A DNA stretch of 64,000 nt from Dysgonomonas sp. HGC4 (GTDB lineage Bacteria; Bacteroidota; Bacteroidia; Bacteroidales; Dysgonomonadaceae). Each line of letters starts with the position of its first letter. Position 1 is the stretch's first letter. The stretch lies in the NCBI RefSeq assembly GCF_001261715.1, contig NZ_CVRU01000092.1:37998-101997 (forward strand). Direction: 5' to 3'. A program made the position numbers and the translations under genes. Positions 37,093 through 45,712 of this stretch are shown in pieces. A model generated the notes under the pieces. That model worked only from the letters and a program-made list of their open reading frames with translations. It had not been told where the DNA came from and did not search any database.

Positions 37093-37803
37093 ATGAAAAA
37101 GCATTTACTTCTTTCTTTACTTCTATTCGCGGTATCCATTCTCTCTTATTCGCAGGAAATTCAATTACATTTCGATCCACGTCACACTTTGAATAATGAT
37201 GTTGCTCCACGAAATTATTTTACAGCAACATTTCAGATGTTCAAGCCCGATAAATGGGGTTCTACCTTTGGTTTTATCGATTTTGATTTTAATCAAAGCA
37301 AGGGCAATATAGGTTTGGCTTACATGGAGATTTATAGAAATATAAAGGTTGGTAATAGTCCTATTATGCCTCACATCGAATTTAATGGGGGAATTGTGAG
37401 AGGTGACAACTTCTCTGGTTTTTCCATTCCCAACGCATATATGGTAGGAGGGGCGTACGATCATGCTTTTGGTTCAGTATTTATTAGTACTTATTTGGTT
37501 TATAAGTACAATACTTTTGATAAAGCGAGCCACGACGTACAGTGGACAGGTATTTGGAATACGAACTTATTCAATAATAAAGTGACATTAACGGGATTTA
37601 TTGATGTGTGGACAGAAAATAAAGACAGAGTAACAGGTAAAGGTGGTAAGAAATTTATATTGTTGACCGAACCTCAGTTCTGGTATAACATAGATAAAAA
37701 TATAGCTTTTGGGAGTGAAATAGAAATTACCAATAATTTTTATGCCAACTATAATAATAAGCTATATGTATTTCCTACTATTGCAGGTAAATGGACTTTC
37801 TAA
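37093..37803 (+). CDS. DUF5020 outer-membrane channel-like protein
   Basis: A 236-residue exported protein with a signal peptide (ending SYSQE, about residue 21). The rest is alternating beta strands with aromatic ends (GSTFGFIDFDF, GAYDHAFGSVFIS) and finishes with ..AGKWTF, a terminal Phe as in outer-membrane barrels. It matches the DUF5020 type of Bacteroidales. It lies 12 nt ahead of a purine permease, so it may be the outer-membrane route for nucleobases, comparable in role to Tsx channels; this is inferred from neighbourhood only. Confidence 0.8.
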   Translation: MKKHLLLSLLLFAVSILSYSQEIQLHFDPRHTLNNDVAPRNYFTATFQMFKPDKWGSTFGFIDFDFNQSKGNIGLAYMEIYRNIKVGNSPIMPHIEFNGGIVRGDNFSGFSIPNAYMVGGAYDHAFGSVFISTYLVYKYNTFDKASHDVQWTGIWNTNLFNNKVTLTGFIDVWTENKDRVTGKGGKKFILLTEPQFWYNIDKNIAFGSEIEITNNFYANYNNKLYVFPTIAGKWTF

Positions 37804-37815
37804 TACAATAGATCA

Positions 37816-39144
37816 ATGAATAATATGTTAGAGAAAATTTTTAAACTAAAAGAAAATAATACAACTGTTCGTACAGAGTTGTTCGCAGGGTTGATTACCT
37901 TTCTGACCATGTCGTATATTCTGGTTGTAAATCCGAATATTTTGGGAGAGGCTCATATGGATAGAGCTGCTGTTTTTACAGCTACGGTTTTAGGTTCTAT
38001 TATTGCAACACTCTTCATGGCGTTTTTCACCAATTTGCCGGTAGCACAAGCTCCGGGAATGGGACTTAACAACTTCTTTGCTTTTACCGTAGTGTTGACT
38101 ATGGGGTATACATGGCAATTTGCTTTGACTGCAGTTTTTATAGAAGGTATTATCTTTATCCTTCTCACATTCTTTAATGTTCGGGAACTGATCGTCAAAA
38201 GTATTCCACGAGTTTTGAAAGAAGCTATTCCGGTAGGAGTAGGTTTATTTATAACATTAGTGGGACTAAAAAGTGCCGGAGTAGTAGTTGGTAACGATGC
38301 AACGCTGGTTTCTTTAGGTGATATGGCAAATCCACATGTCTGGATAGCATTAGCTGGTGTTGTTATAACAGGTGCATTATTAGCTCTCAATGTAAATGGA
38401 GCTATTCTTATAGGTATAGTTGCTGCTACAATTGGAGGTGTTTTTGCGGGAGTTGTTCACTTTCCCGAAGGTAATTGGGTTAGTTTGCCACCTTCTTTAG
38501 CTCCAACATTTGCCCAATTCGAATGGGATAAGGTCCTTAGTTTCGATATGGCCTTAGTTGTATTCACATTCTTGTTTGTGAATCTATTTGATACCGTAGG
38601 AACTCTTATAGGCGTTGTTTCTAAGGCTGGACTGACAGATAGTGAAGGCAATTTTCCACAAATTAAAAAGGCGCTGTTTGCTGATGCATTAGGTACAACT
38701 GTTGGTGCAGTGCTTGGTACAAGTCCCATTACTGCCTATGTAGAGAGTTCGTCAGGCGTTGCAGCCGGAGGGCGTACGGGATTGACTTCCGTAAGTACTG
38801 CCTTTATGTTTGTATTGGCTTTGTTCTTTGCACCTCTTTTCCTTATCGTCCCTGCTTCAGCAACGTCTCCAGCACTTATTGTTGTAGGTTTATTTATGAT
38901 TTCGGCAGTGGCTAAAATTAACTTTAATGACATCACAGAATCATTACCTGCTTTTGTTACATTGATTTTTATGCCATTTACATATAGTATTGCTCAAGGA
39001 ATTGTGTTTGGTATTCTTACCTTTTTCTTTGTGAAAATATTATCAGGCAGATATAAAGATGTTTCTGCTGTAATATACGTATTGGCAATTTTGTTTATAA
39101 TAAAGTTAGGACTTGATGCTGCCCACATTTGGGAGAAAATGTAA
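37816..39144 (+). CDS. NCS2-family purine permease (AzgA-like)
   Basis: A 442-residue inner-membrane protein with about 12-14 hydrophobic segments. Motifs of the adenine/guanine/hypoxanthine branch are visible: ELFAGLITFLTMSYIL near the start, APGMGLNNFFAFT, LFVNLFDTVGTLIGV and TSPITAYVESSSGVAAGGRTG. Such proteins import purine bases with protons. It follows the DUF5020 gene by 12 nt, so the two are co-translated or co-transcribed. It is not related to TldD/E function, yet it sits between them. Confidence 0.93.
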   Translation: MNNMLEKIFKLKENNTTVRTELFAGLITFLTMSYILVVNPNILGEAHMDRAAVFTATVLGSIIATLFMAFFTNLPVAQAPGMGLNNFFAFTVVLTMGYTWQFALTAVFIEGIIFILLTFFNVRELIVKSIPRVLKEAIPVGVGLFITLVGLKSAGVVVGNDATLVSLGDMANPHVWIALAGVVITGALLALNVNGAILIGIVAATIGGVFAGVVHFPEGNWVSLPPSLAPTFAQFEWDKVLSFDMALVVFTFLFVNLFDTVGTLIGVVSKAGLTDSEGNFPQIKKALFADALGTTVGAVLGTSPITAYVESSSGVAAGGRTGLTSVSTAFMFVLALFFAPLFLIVPASATSPALIVVGLFMISAVAKINFNDITESLPAFVTLIFMPFTYSIAQGIVFGILTFFFVKILSGRYKDVSAVIYVLAILFIIKLGLDAAHIWEKM

Positions 39145-39203
39145 AACAGATATTTCAGTAAGAAGTGTAACTGTAATTGTTTTATTTACTTAAAAAGAAA
39201 AAA

Positions 39204-40535
39204 ATGAATCTTATAACAGATCAAAATAAAAGTATAGCACAGTGGGCAATGAATATAGCCTTGAAGAATGGGTGTTCTGCATCGAGAGTATCTTTAACTG
39301 TTGCCAACAATAATTCTTTTGAGTATCGAAATAGTCAATTAGATAAATTGCACCAGAGTTCAGAAAATAAGCTGTATGTAGAATTATATGTAGATGGTAG
39401 ATATGGAACTCTTTCTACGAATAGGCTTGAAAAGTCGGAGTTAGAATCTTTTATAAAAGATGGCATTGCTTCTACTCGATTTTTAGCGCCAGATTTGTGT
39501 CGCCAATTACCCGATATGGCACGCTGTTACAAATCGGATAAAAATGAAGATCTGGATCTATTTGATCCTACATTCTTTGATTATTCTGTAGACCAGAAAC
39601 TAGAACTAGCGAAGGCAACAGTAGAGGAAATTTATGGAACCGATCCGAGAATAGTATCCGTTGTATCGAGTTATGATGATGGGTGTGGAGCAGAGTATAT
39701 GGTGGCTAGTAATGGGTTTGAAGGTGAGATACAAGATACAGCTTTCAGCCTTACATCTGAGGTTGCGTTGAAAACTGCGGGAGATGCCCGTCCCGAATCT
39801 TATTGGTACGATAGTAAATTGTATTGGTCTGATTTGGTAAAAGAAGGAATTTCTCAGAAAGCATTCAAAAGAGCATTGCAAAAACTAGGTCAAACAAAAA
39901 TACGATCGGGTAAATACAATCTTATTTTGGATAATACAGTTTCGATGAAATTATTATCTCCACTTATTTCGGCTATGTATGGAAGTGCAATTCAGCAGAA
40001 AAGTACATTTTTATTAGATCGATTAGGTGATAAGATAGTATCGGACAAGCTTACTGTGACTGATAATCCTCACTTGAAACGCTCATTCGGATCGCGCTGG
40101 TACGATGGTGAAGGGGTTGCTACAAAAGATCAAGTGTTGATCGATAAAGGTGTTTTAAATACTTACTTTGTTGATACATATAATGCTCTTAAATTAGATA
40201 TATTACCTACTATTGCATCCCCATCTATAATTAAATTGAAGCATGGAACTCGCAATCATACACAATTGCTAGAATTGATGCATCATGGTATTTGGGTGAC
40301 AGGCTTCAATGGTGGAAATACTAATAGTACTACAGGAGACTTTTCTTTCGGAATAGAAGGATTTTGGGTTGAGAACGGTATTGCAACCACTCCAATCAGT
40401 GAGATGAATATTACAGGGAATGTACTTGACTTATGGAATAACCTAATAGAGGTTGGTAATGACCCTCTTTCTCTAAATTCATCTCGACAAATACCTTCTC
40501 TTTTATTTGAAAATGTTAGCTTTAGTGGGTTATAA
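39204..40535 (+). CDS. tldE: TldE/PmbA-family protein
   Basis: From ATG 39204 the product has 443 residues; an upstream in-frame start at 39177 adds a lysine-rich nonapeptide unlike the family and is less likely. It is a TldE/PmbA homologue: the fold is that of TldD but the HExxxH zinc motif is absent, as expected for the non-catalytic subunit. Family motifs include RYGTLSTNRLEKSE, SRWYDGEGVATKD and GNTNSTTGDFSFGIEGFWVENG. It forms a heterodimer with TldD. It ends at a strong terminator shared with the converging gene. Confidence 0.92.
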   Translation: MNLITDQNKSIAQWAMNIALKNGCSASRVSLTVANNNSFEYRNSQLDKLHQSSENKLYVELYVDGRYGTLSTNRLEKSELESFIKDGIASTRFLAPDLCRQLPDMARCYKSDKNEDLDLFDPTFFDYSVDQKLELAKATVEEIYGTDPRIVSVVSSYDDGCGAEYMVASNGFEGEIQDTAFSLTSEVALKTAGDARPESYWYDSKLYWSDLVKEGISQKAFKRALQKLGQTKIRSGKYNLILDNTVSMKLLSPLISAMYGSAIQQKSTFLLDRLGDKIVSDKLTVTDNPHLKRSFGSRWYDGEGVATKDQVLIDKGVLNTYFVDTYNALKLDILPTIASPSIIKLKHGTRNHTQLLELMHHGIWVTGFNGGNTNSTTGDFSFGIEGFWVENGIATTPISEMNITGNVLDLWNNLIEVGNDPLSLNSSRQIPSLLFENVSFSGL

Positions 40536-40564
40536 AGATTAGAACCGAGAATTATTTATAATAG

Positions 40565-40596
40565 AAAAAGATGGAAGTATCACTTCCATCTTTTTT
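40565..40596. terminator. Bidirectional terminator after tldE
   Basis: A perfect 14-bp inverted repeat, AAAAAGATGGAAGT (40565-40578) with ACTTCCATCTTTTT (40582-40595), and a 3-nt loop. A and T runs on both sides serve both converging genes. Confidence 0.93.
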
Positions 40597-40616
40597 GTTG
40601 TTGTAAGGTGATAATC

Positions 40617-41930
40617 TTATTTTCTGCGAATCACATTTACATCACCGGCTTCTTTGTATCGTTTATTATCAGAGCCTAATGCTTCTATAACCCAGAAGTA
40701 AACACCAGTATTTACATACTTGCCATTATATTTACCATCCCATCCTTTCGACGGGTCTGTCCACTCATATATCTTGTTTCCCCATCGGTTGAATATAGAG
40801 CATTTGAACCTGATTAATGATTTATATTCTCCTATTCTGAACACTTTGGCTGTTTCGCTATTTGCATCAGGGGAGAAATAATTCGGTGGTTTTTCAAGCG
40901 AAGATTCCGATATTGAAAATTCTACACTTGTGCTGGTTAGGCAAGACGGACCTCTACTAACAGATTCCAGAACAACTTTATAGTTTCCAGATTCGTTGAA
41001 TGTAAATCTAATGTTTCGATCAGTGTAGCGTACTATTGCATTCTCCAAATCGGAGGTGTTGTAAATAAACCATGTATAGAAATGTGCCGTTGGTTCATTG
41101 GCATATCCATAGAAGTTTATTTCGGCTGGAGCAGAACCTCCTAAATCTGAGGTTACCCCATTTGAAGCACTTGCTGAAACCTGCTCGGCTACAATGAAAA
41201 CTTTGGTTGCAATGGCAGTATAATCTGTACTCTCTTTGTATATGTTTAATTGGAAGTGTTCAGCAAACTGATCTCCACTTATTTTGAATTTGGTATTCGT
41301 CAAAGGAGCATCAATTGTTCGATATGTACCTATATCAATTGGACCTATTTCTCTAATCAGAGGTGTGAAATCTTTAGTTGATCCATCCAGATCAGCGTAT
41401 TCTATAGTGTATTTTCTAAGTACAGAGTATTCTCCTCCAATAGTAGAATAATAATGTAGATCGTCAGATTTATCAATAAGTAATCTCAAAACAGTACACT
41501 GTTCTTCTGTTTCAGCAGATCTGTCTGGTTCGATAGAGTTGAAGATGGGTAAATGTTGACTGTAATCTATAATCCATATTATGGGATTAGCTTTTCCGTT
41601 TACTTCAGCGAAATATCCTCTTGAATCCTGAAGATTATTTATAGTGTAGGTGGTTTTGTTTCCACTATTGCTCGTTGAGATTTCAGAGTAAGGTATTAAT
41701 ACTTTATCGTCAATAGAACGTGTGTACTTATAGAAACGTACTACCGCTGCATCGGATGTATAAGATATACTTGCTCCCGAAAAAGTATTTAATAGATAAA
41801 CTTTCTCTATGCCCGTGCCTGCTAGTCCTTCTGTATATTCGTATGGCTGTCCTAGCCCGCCCGACACAGTATATTGTGCGGATAGGGTGAGGGTGAATAA
41901 TAATAAAAGATTAGCTAAAAGATACTTCAT
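40617..41930 (-). CDS. Secreted protein with gliding-type C-terminal domain (T9SS cargo)
   Basis: A 437-residue secreted protein. A signal peptide (ending TLSAQ, about residue 18) is followed by Ig- or PKD-like beta domains (about 200-340, with NESGNYKVVLESVSRG). The final 85 residues are a CHU_C/gliding motility-associated C-terminal domain: PNYFSPDANSET, FKCSIFNRWGNKIYEW, GWDGKYNGKYVNTGVYFWVIEA. This type B domain directs export by the type IX secretion system. The first 200 residues have no recognisable family. It is a single gene between two terminators, so context gives no function. It implies that a working T9SS is encoded elsewhere. Confidence 0.85.
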   Translation of the reverse strand: MKYLLANLLLLFTLTLSAQYTVSGGLGQPYEYTEGLAGTGIEKVYLLNTFSGASISYTSDAAVVRFYKYTRSIDDKVLIPYSEISTSNSGNKTTYTINNLQDSRGYFAEVNGKANPIIWIIDYSQHLPIFNSIEPDRSAETEEQCTVLRLLIDKSDDLHYYSTIGGEYSVLRKYTIEYADLDGSTKDFTPLIREIGPIDIGTYRTIDAPLTNTKFKISGDQFAEHFQLNIYKESTDYTAIATKVFIVAEQVSASASNGVTSDLGGSAPAEINFYGYANEPTAHFYTWFIYNTSDLENAIVRYTDRNIRFTFNESGNYKVVLESVSRGPSCLTSTSVEFSISESSLEKPPNYFSPDANSETAKVFRIGEYKSLIRFKCSIFNRWGNKIYEWTDPSKGWDGKYNGKYVNTGVYFWVIEALGSDNKRYKEAGDVNVIRRK

Positions 41931-41981
41931 TCTGTATGGAATTTCTTGCTAAGATAGTGTTTTGAGACTTTATTGAACAAT

Positions 41982-42011
41982 AAACCCTCTATTCTTAACG
42001 AAAGAGGGTTT
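41982..42011 (-). terminator. Terminator after the serine palmitoyltransferase gene
   Basis: AAACCCTCT (41982-41990) pairs with AGAGGGTTT (42003-42011) around a 12-nt loop. On the minus strand it is followed by ATTGTTC after the arm's TTT. It sits 27 nt beyond the stop. Confidence 0.78.
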
Positions 42012-42037
42012 TATTTTATTATGTAGTAAGCTTTGTT

Positions 42038-43249
42038 TTAAGCTTTTTCCATGTTATTTGCAAGTACACCCATTTTTTTGAAAATGGCTCCGATTTTATC
42101 TAAGGCAATGTCTACTTGTTCTTTAGTATGAGTAGCCATTAGAGAGAATCTAATTAGTGTATCTTTAGGCGCAACAGCCGGCGATACTACAGGGTTTACG
42201 AATATACCTTCTTCGAATAGAGTACGAGTTATAATGAATGTTTTCTCGTTGTCTCTGATGTATAATGGTATAATCGGACTGCTTGTATGTCCTATTTCAC
42301 ATCCTAATTGGCGGAAGCCGTTCAATGCGTAATTGGTAATATTCCACAGATTCTCTACACGATCGGGTTCGCTCATCAATATATCAAGTGCAGCATTAGC
42401 GGCAGCAGTTGCTCCCGGAGTTACACTCGCACTGAATATATAAGGGCGTGAGTTGTGACGAAGATAATCGATAATTGTTTCTTCTGCTGCGATAAAACCT
42501 CCGATAGATGCTAGTGATTTGCTGAAAGTACCCATGATAAGATCCATGTTATCGGTTAATCCGAAATGATCATGAACACCTTTACCATTGAAATCACGAC
42601 CGAAAACACCTAATCCATGAGCTTCATCGATCATTATGTTTGCATTGTATTTTTTAGATAACTCAACAATTCCAGGTAAGTTAATAACGTCACCTTCCAT
42701 GCTGAATACTCCATCAACTACAATAAGTTTTACTTTGTCTGGTTCACATTTTTGAAGTTGTTTCTCCAAAGATTCCATATCGTTGTGACGAAATTTCAAC
42801 TTTGTAGATAGTGAAGCTCTGTTTCCCTCGATAATAGATGCGTGATCTAATTCGTCCCAGAGGATGTAATCTTCACGACCGGTTATACAACCAACTACGC
42901 CTTGATTTACATTGAATCCGGTTGAATATACTAAAGCATCTTCTTTACCAACAAAAGCAGCTAATTTTTTCTCTAGCTCAACATGGATGTCTAGCGTTCC
43001 GTTTAGAAAACGAGAACCCGCCATACCAGTTCCGTATTTACGGGTGGCAGCGATAGAAGCTTCTATAACTTTAGGGTGATTAGTCAATCCTAGATAGGCG
43101 TTTGAGCCAAACATTAAGACTTTTCTACCATTGATAACGACCTCAGTGTCCTGATCGCTTTGAATTTCTCTGAAATAAGGATAGATACCTGCCGCACGAG
43201 CATTTCTGGCAGCATCATATCGATATAGCTTATTACTTAATAGGCTCAT
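42038..43249 (-). CDS. spt: Serine palmitoyltransferase (alpha-oxoamine synthase family)
   Basis: A 403-residue PLP enzyme of the alpha-oxoamine synthase group. The PLP lysine is K244 (GTFSKSLAS), the ring-stacking His is H136 (DELDHAS), and D208 lies in MIDEAHG. The start, with GIYPYFREI and LMFGSNAYLGLT, matches the Bacteroides serine palmitoyltransferases that make the sphingoid base of bacterial sphingolipids, rather than KBL or BioF. The reaction joins serine and an acyl-CoA. It is soluble, without signal peptide. It stands alone with its own -7 element and terminator. Confidence 0.87.
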   Translation of the reverse strand: MSLLSNKLYRYDAARNARAAGIYPYFREIQSDQDTEVVINGRKVLMFGSNAYLGLTNHPKVIEASIAATRKYGTGMAGSRFLNGTLDIHVELEKKLAAFVGKEDALVYSTGFNVNQGVVGCITGREDYILWDELDHASIIEGNRASLSTKLKFRHNDMESLEKQLQKCEPDKVKLIVVDGVFSMEGDVINLPGIVELSKKYNANIMIDEAHGLGVFGRDFNGKGVHDHFGLTDNMDLIMGTFSKSLASIGGFIAAEETIIDYLRHNSRPYIFSASVTPGATAAANAALDILMSEPDRVENLWNITNYALNGFRQLGCEIGHTSSPIIPLYIRDNEKTFIITRTLFEEGIFVNPVVSPAVAPKDTLIRFSLMATHTKEQVDIALDKIGAIFKKMGVLANNMEKA

Positions 43250-43320
43250 AACTTTATAATAAATAGGAATATTAATTATAACTACTTTTTCAAGCTTTTC
43301 TTCTCAAAAAAAGCAGGCTG

Positions 43321-43328
43321 CAAAAATA
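43321..43328 (-). promoter_or_regulatory. Bacteroidetes -7 promoter element ahead of spt
   Basis: On the minus strand this reads TATTTTTG, a match to TAnnTTTG, 71 nt before the spt ATG. Confidence 0.45.
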
Positions 43329-43462
43329 GCTAAAAAAAATTAAAGAAACGATTTTGGTGGAAATATTTTACTGAATGTGCTATTAAACGAATTAAAATGA
43401 TCTAATTTAATTTTCTTTAATGAAATACTAAAATGCAAAGCCACAATCTGTGTTTCTTTTAT

Positions 43463-43470
43463 TAAATTTG
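43463..43470 (+). promoter_or_regulatory. Bacteroidetes -7 promoter element ahead of M23-dxr-rseP genes
   Basis: TAAATTTG matches TAnnTTTG, 138 nt before the M23-like gene and 23 nt before a small upstream reading frame. Confidence 0.5.
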
Positions 43471-43493
43471 CATTCTTGATTATATTGGAGATA

Positions 43494-43592
43494 ATGAATA
43501 GGTACGTACGTCCTTTTTGTATTTCTCGGATAGATGCCACATTTGAAACGGGATATAATCCTTTAACGTATCTGGAAGCATCAATATACTAG
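43494..43592 (+). CDS. Possible 32-residue leader peptide
   Basis: A 32-codon frame beginning MNRYVRPFC and ending LEASIY, with ATG 23 nt after a -7 element and TTGGAG a few bases upstream of the start. It ends 16 nt before the M23-like gene. It has no membrane segment and no residue run typical of an attenuator. It may be a translated leader or chance; only the good spacing to promoter and gene speaks for it. Confidence 0.2.
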   Translation: MNRYVRPFCISRIDATFETGYNPLTYLEASIY

Positions 43593-43608
43593 GGAGTGGA
43601 ATAATTTA

Positions 43609-44475
43609 ATGGCAAAAAGAAAAGATAAGAATCGACATAGTTTTTGGAAACGACTACATTTTAAGTACCGTTTATCTATTTTAAATGAAAATACACTTGA
43701 AGAAGTGTGGAAACTTCGTGTTTCTATGTTTCATGGTATTATGTTGTATCTTACTTCTTTCTTCATACTGATGGTTATTGCCTCAGTTATTATTATAACA
43801 ACACCTATCCGTAACTATTTACCGGGTTATCTTGATTCTGAAATCAGGGAACAAGCCATTCGCGCAGCTATTCAGGTCGATTCGTTGGAGCGTCAGCAAA
43901 GTTATCAGTTGGCGTATCTTGACAACATAAAAGATATTTTTGCAGGAAAGGTTCAGCCTGACTCTGAAAGTAAAGTGGATACTGTGACCATCTCAGAAAC
44001 AGATAAGTCTTTGCAAAGTACCGATCGCGAACGCAAATATCGTTCTGAGTATGAAGATGCGGAGAAGTATAACTTGTCAACTATTTCTACTTCGGATGCT
44101 ACTCCTACCGAAGGGGTGACTTTCTTTCGCCCGATTAAGGGTATAATTACAGGTAAATTTAATCTTCCTTCTCGTAACTATGGGGTTCAGATAGTAACGG
44201 CTGGCGAAAGTGTAGTAGCTACGCTCGAAGGCTCTGTTGTATTTGCTGGATATGCGGACAATGGATACATTATGCAACTTCAACATAAAAATGGCTTTAT
44301 ATCTGTGTACAAAGGAGTATCAATGGTTTTGAAGAAAACGGGAGATAAAGTTCGAACCGGTGAGGCTATTGCTATGGTAGGTAGTGGAAAAGATAATTCA
44401 GAAAAGAAAACATTACAATTCGAGCTTTGGTATAAGGGTAACCCTATCAATCCCGAATTATATATATCATTCTAA
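43609..44475 (+). CDS. M23/LytM-like membrane protein lacking catalytic residues
   Basis: A 288-residue protein with a basic N-terminus, one membrane segment (about 45-66), a linker and coiled region (about 75-155) and a LytM domain (about 170-285). The domain fold is clear (GIITGKFNLPSRNYGV, VVFAGYADNGY, HKNGFISVYKGV, GDKVRTGEAIAMVG) but the zinc ligands are gone: the first motif reads N190-YGV-Q194 instead of HxGxD, and the HxH motif reads T268-L-Q270. It should be a non-enzymatic LytM protein, perhaps an activator or wall-binding factor, like EnvC/NlpD-type proteins. It starts 7 nt before dxr and is co-transcribed with it. Confidence 0.85.
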   Translation: MAKRKDKNRHSFWKRLHFKYRLSILNENTLEEVWKLRVSMFHGIMLYLTSFFILMVIASVIIITTPIRNYLPGYLDSEIREQAIRAAIQVDSLERQQSYQLAYLDNIKDIFAGKVQPDSESKVDTVTISETDKSLQSTDRERKYRSEYEDAEKYNLSTISTSDATPTEGVTFFRPIKGIITGKFNLPSRNYGVQIVTAGESVVATLEGSVVFAGYADNGYIMQLQHKNGFISVYKGVSMVLKKTGDKVRTGEAIAMVGSGKDNSEKKTLQFELWYKGNPINPELYISF

Positions 44476-44482
44476 AAAATAG

Positions 44483-45631
44483 ATGAAACGTAAACTCGCT
44501 ATATTAGGATCAACAGGATCAATAGGAACGCAAGCATTAGATGTGGTTAGAGAGCACCCCGATAAGTTTGAGGTATATGCTATCACTGCAAATAATAGCT
44601 TGGATTTGCTGGTGAAACAAGCCCGTGAATTTCAACCTGAGGTTGTTGTGATTGCTAATGAAGATAAATATCAGGCATTAAAAGATGCCTTAGCCGATCT
44701 GCCAATTAAAGTTTGGGCAGGAATGGATTCTATTGTTCAGGTCGTTCAAAGCGAACCGATAGATATTGTTCTGACTGCTATGGTTGGTTATGCAGGTTTG
44801 GCACCCACAATCAGTGCTATAAAAGCAAAAAAGCCTATCGCTTTAGCTAATAAAGAAACGTTGGTTGTTGCAGGTGAATTGATAACCGAATTGGCTTTAG
44901 AGAACAAAGTGCCTATATTACCTGTAGATTCGGAACATTCGGCTATCTTCCAATGTTTAAATGGAGAGAATAGTCCGATTGAAAAAATACTACTCACAGC
45001 ATCGGGAGGTCCTTTTCGAAAACTCAGTAAAGACGAGTTGCAAAAAGTGACTAAACATCAGGCTCTGAAACACCCTAATTGGGATATGGGGGCTAAAATC
45101 ACTATTGATTCGGCAACCTTGATGAATAAAGGGTTCGAAATGATCGAAGCTAAATGGCTGTTTGGACTTACTCCTAGTCAAGTAGAGGTGGTTGTACATC
45201 CACAATCTATAATCCATTCGATGGTGCAGTTTGAGGATTCCTCTATAATAGCGCAAATGGGATTGCCCGATATGCGTTTACCCATTCAGTATGCATTTGC
45301 CTATCCGAATCGTTTGAAATCTAACTTCGAGCGTCTCGATATATTTAAGTTGGGTACTATGACCTTCGAAGAGCCTGATATGGATCGTTTCCGTAATCTG
45401 GCTTTTGCTTTCGAAGCGGCTAATAAGGGTGGAAATATGCCATGTATAGTAAATGCTGCAAATGAAATTGTAGTAGAAGCATTCTTAAAAGAAAAAATAG
45501 GATTTCTTGAAATGAGCGAAATCATTGAGAAAACAATGCTAAAGGCTTCATTTGTAGAGAGACCAACATACGACGACTATGTACAGTCGAATATCGAAGC
45601 CCGGGAAGTTGCCTCCGGTTTTGTAAACTAG
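44483..45631 (+). CDS. dxr: 1-deoxy-D-xylulose 5-phosphate reductoisomerase
   Basis: A 382-residue DXR/IspC, which converts DXP to MEP with NADPH in isoprenoid synthesis. The NADPH loop is GSTGSIGTQALDVV at the N-terminus. Metal and substrate motifs are ALANKETLVVAGE, PVDSEHSAIFQCL, LTASGGPFR and KITIDSATLMNKGFEMIEA. The length is normal. It lies 7 nt after the degenerate M23 gene and 81 nt before rseP, the order dxr-rseP being widely conserved. Confidence 0.97.
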   Translation: MKRKLAILGSTGSIGTQALDVVREHPDKFEVYAITANNSLDLLVKQAREFQPEVVVIANEDKYQALKDALADLPIKVWAGMDSIVQVVQSEPIDIVLTAMVGYAGLAPTISAIKAKKPIALANKETLVVAGELITELALENKVPILPVDSEHSAIFQCLNGENSPIEKILLTASGGPFRKLSKDELQKVTKHQALKHPNWDMGAKITIDSATLMNKGFEMIEAKWLFGLTPSQVEVVVHPQSIIHSMVQFEDSSIIAQMGLPDMRLPIQYAFAYPNRLKSNFERLDIFKLGTMTFEEPDMDRFRNLAFAFEAANKGGNMPCIVNAANEIVVEAFLKEKIGFLEMSEIIEKTMLKASFVERPTYDDYVQSNIEAREVASGFVN

Positions 45632-45666
45632 TTGAAAGACAAGGGTTACGGCACGAACAAATTATA

Positions 45667-45690
45667 GAAAAAAGATCAGCGATCTTAATT
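45667..45690 (+). repeat. Intergenic palindromic element, copy l
   Basis: AAGATC-AGC-GATCTT (45672-45686) in the dxr-rseP gap, ending 27 nt before the rseP ATG. It is a compensated variant of AAGGTC/GACCTT. Confidence 0.5.
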
Positions 45691-45712
45691 ATTTATTTTC
45701 TAAAACAGACTG

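Larger units (their letters stand above)
43250..43608. other. Divergent intergenic region spt / M23 gene
   Basis: A 359-nt AT-rich gap with promoters for both sides: TATTTTTG on the minus strand (43321-43328) and TAAATTTG on the plus strand (43463-43470). A 32-codon open frame lies after the plus promoter. A 66-codon minus-strand frame at 43340-43540 overlaps both signals and has no protein-like features; I take it as chance. Confidence 0.6.

Noticed and set aside
43340..43540. 66-codon minus-strand frame in the spt-M23 gap
   Set aside because: It overlaps the promoter motif of the plus-strand genes and has no domain-like features; AT-rich DNA explains it.
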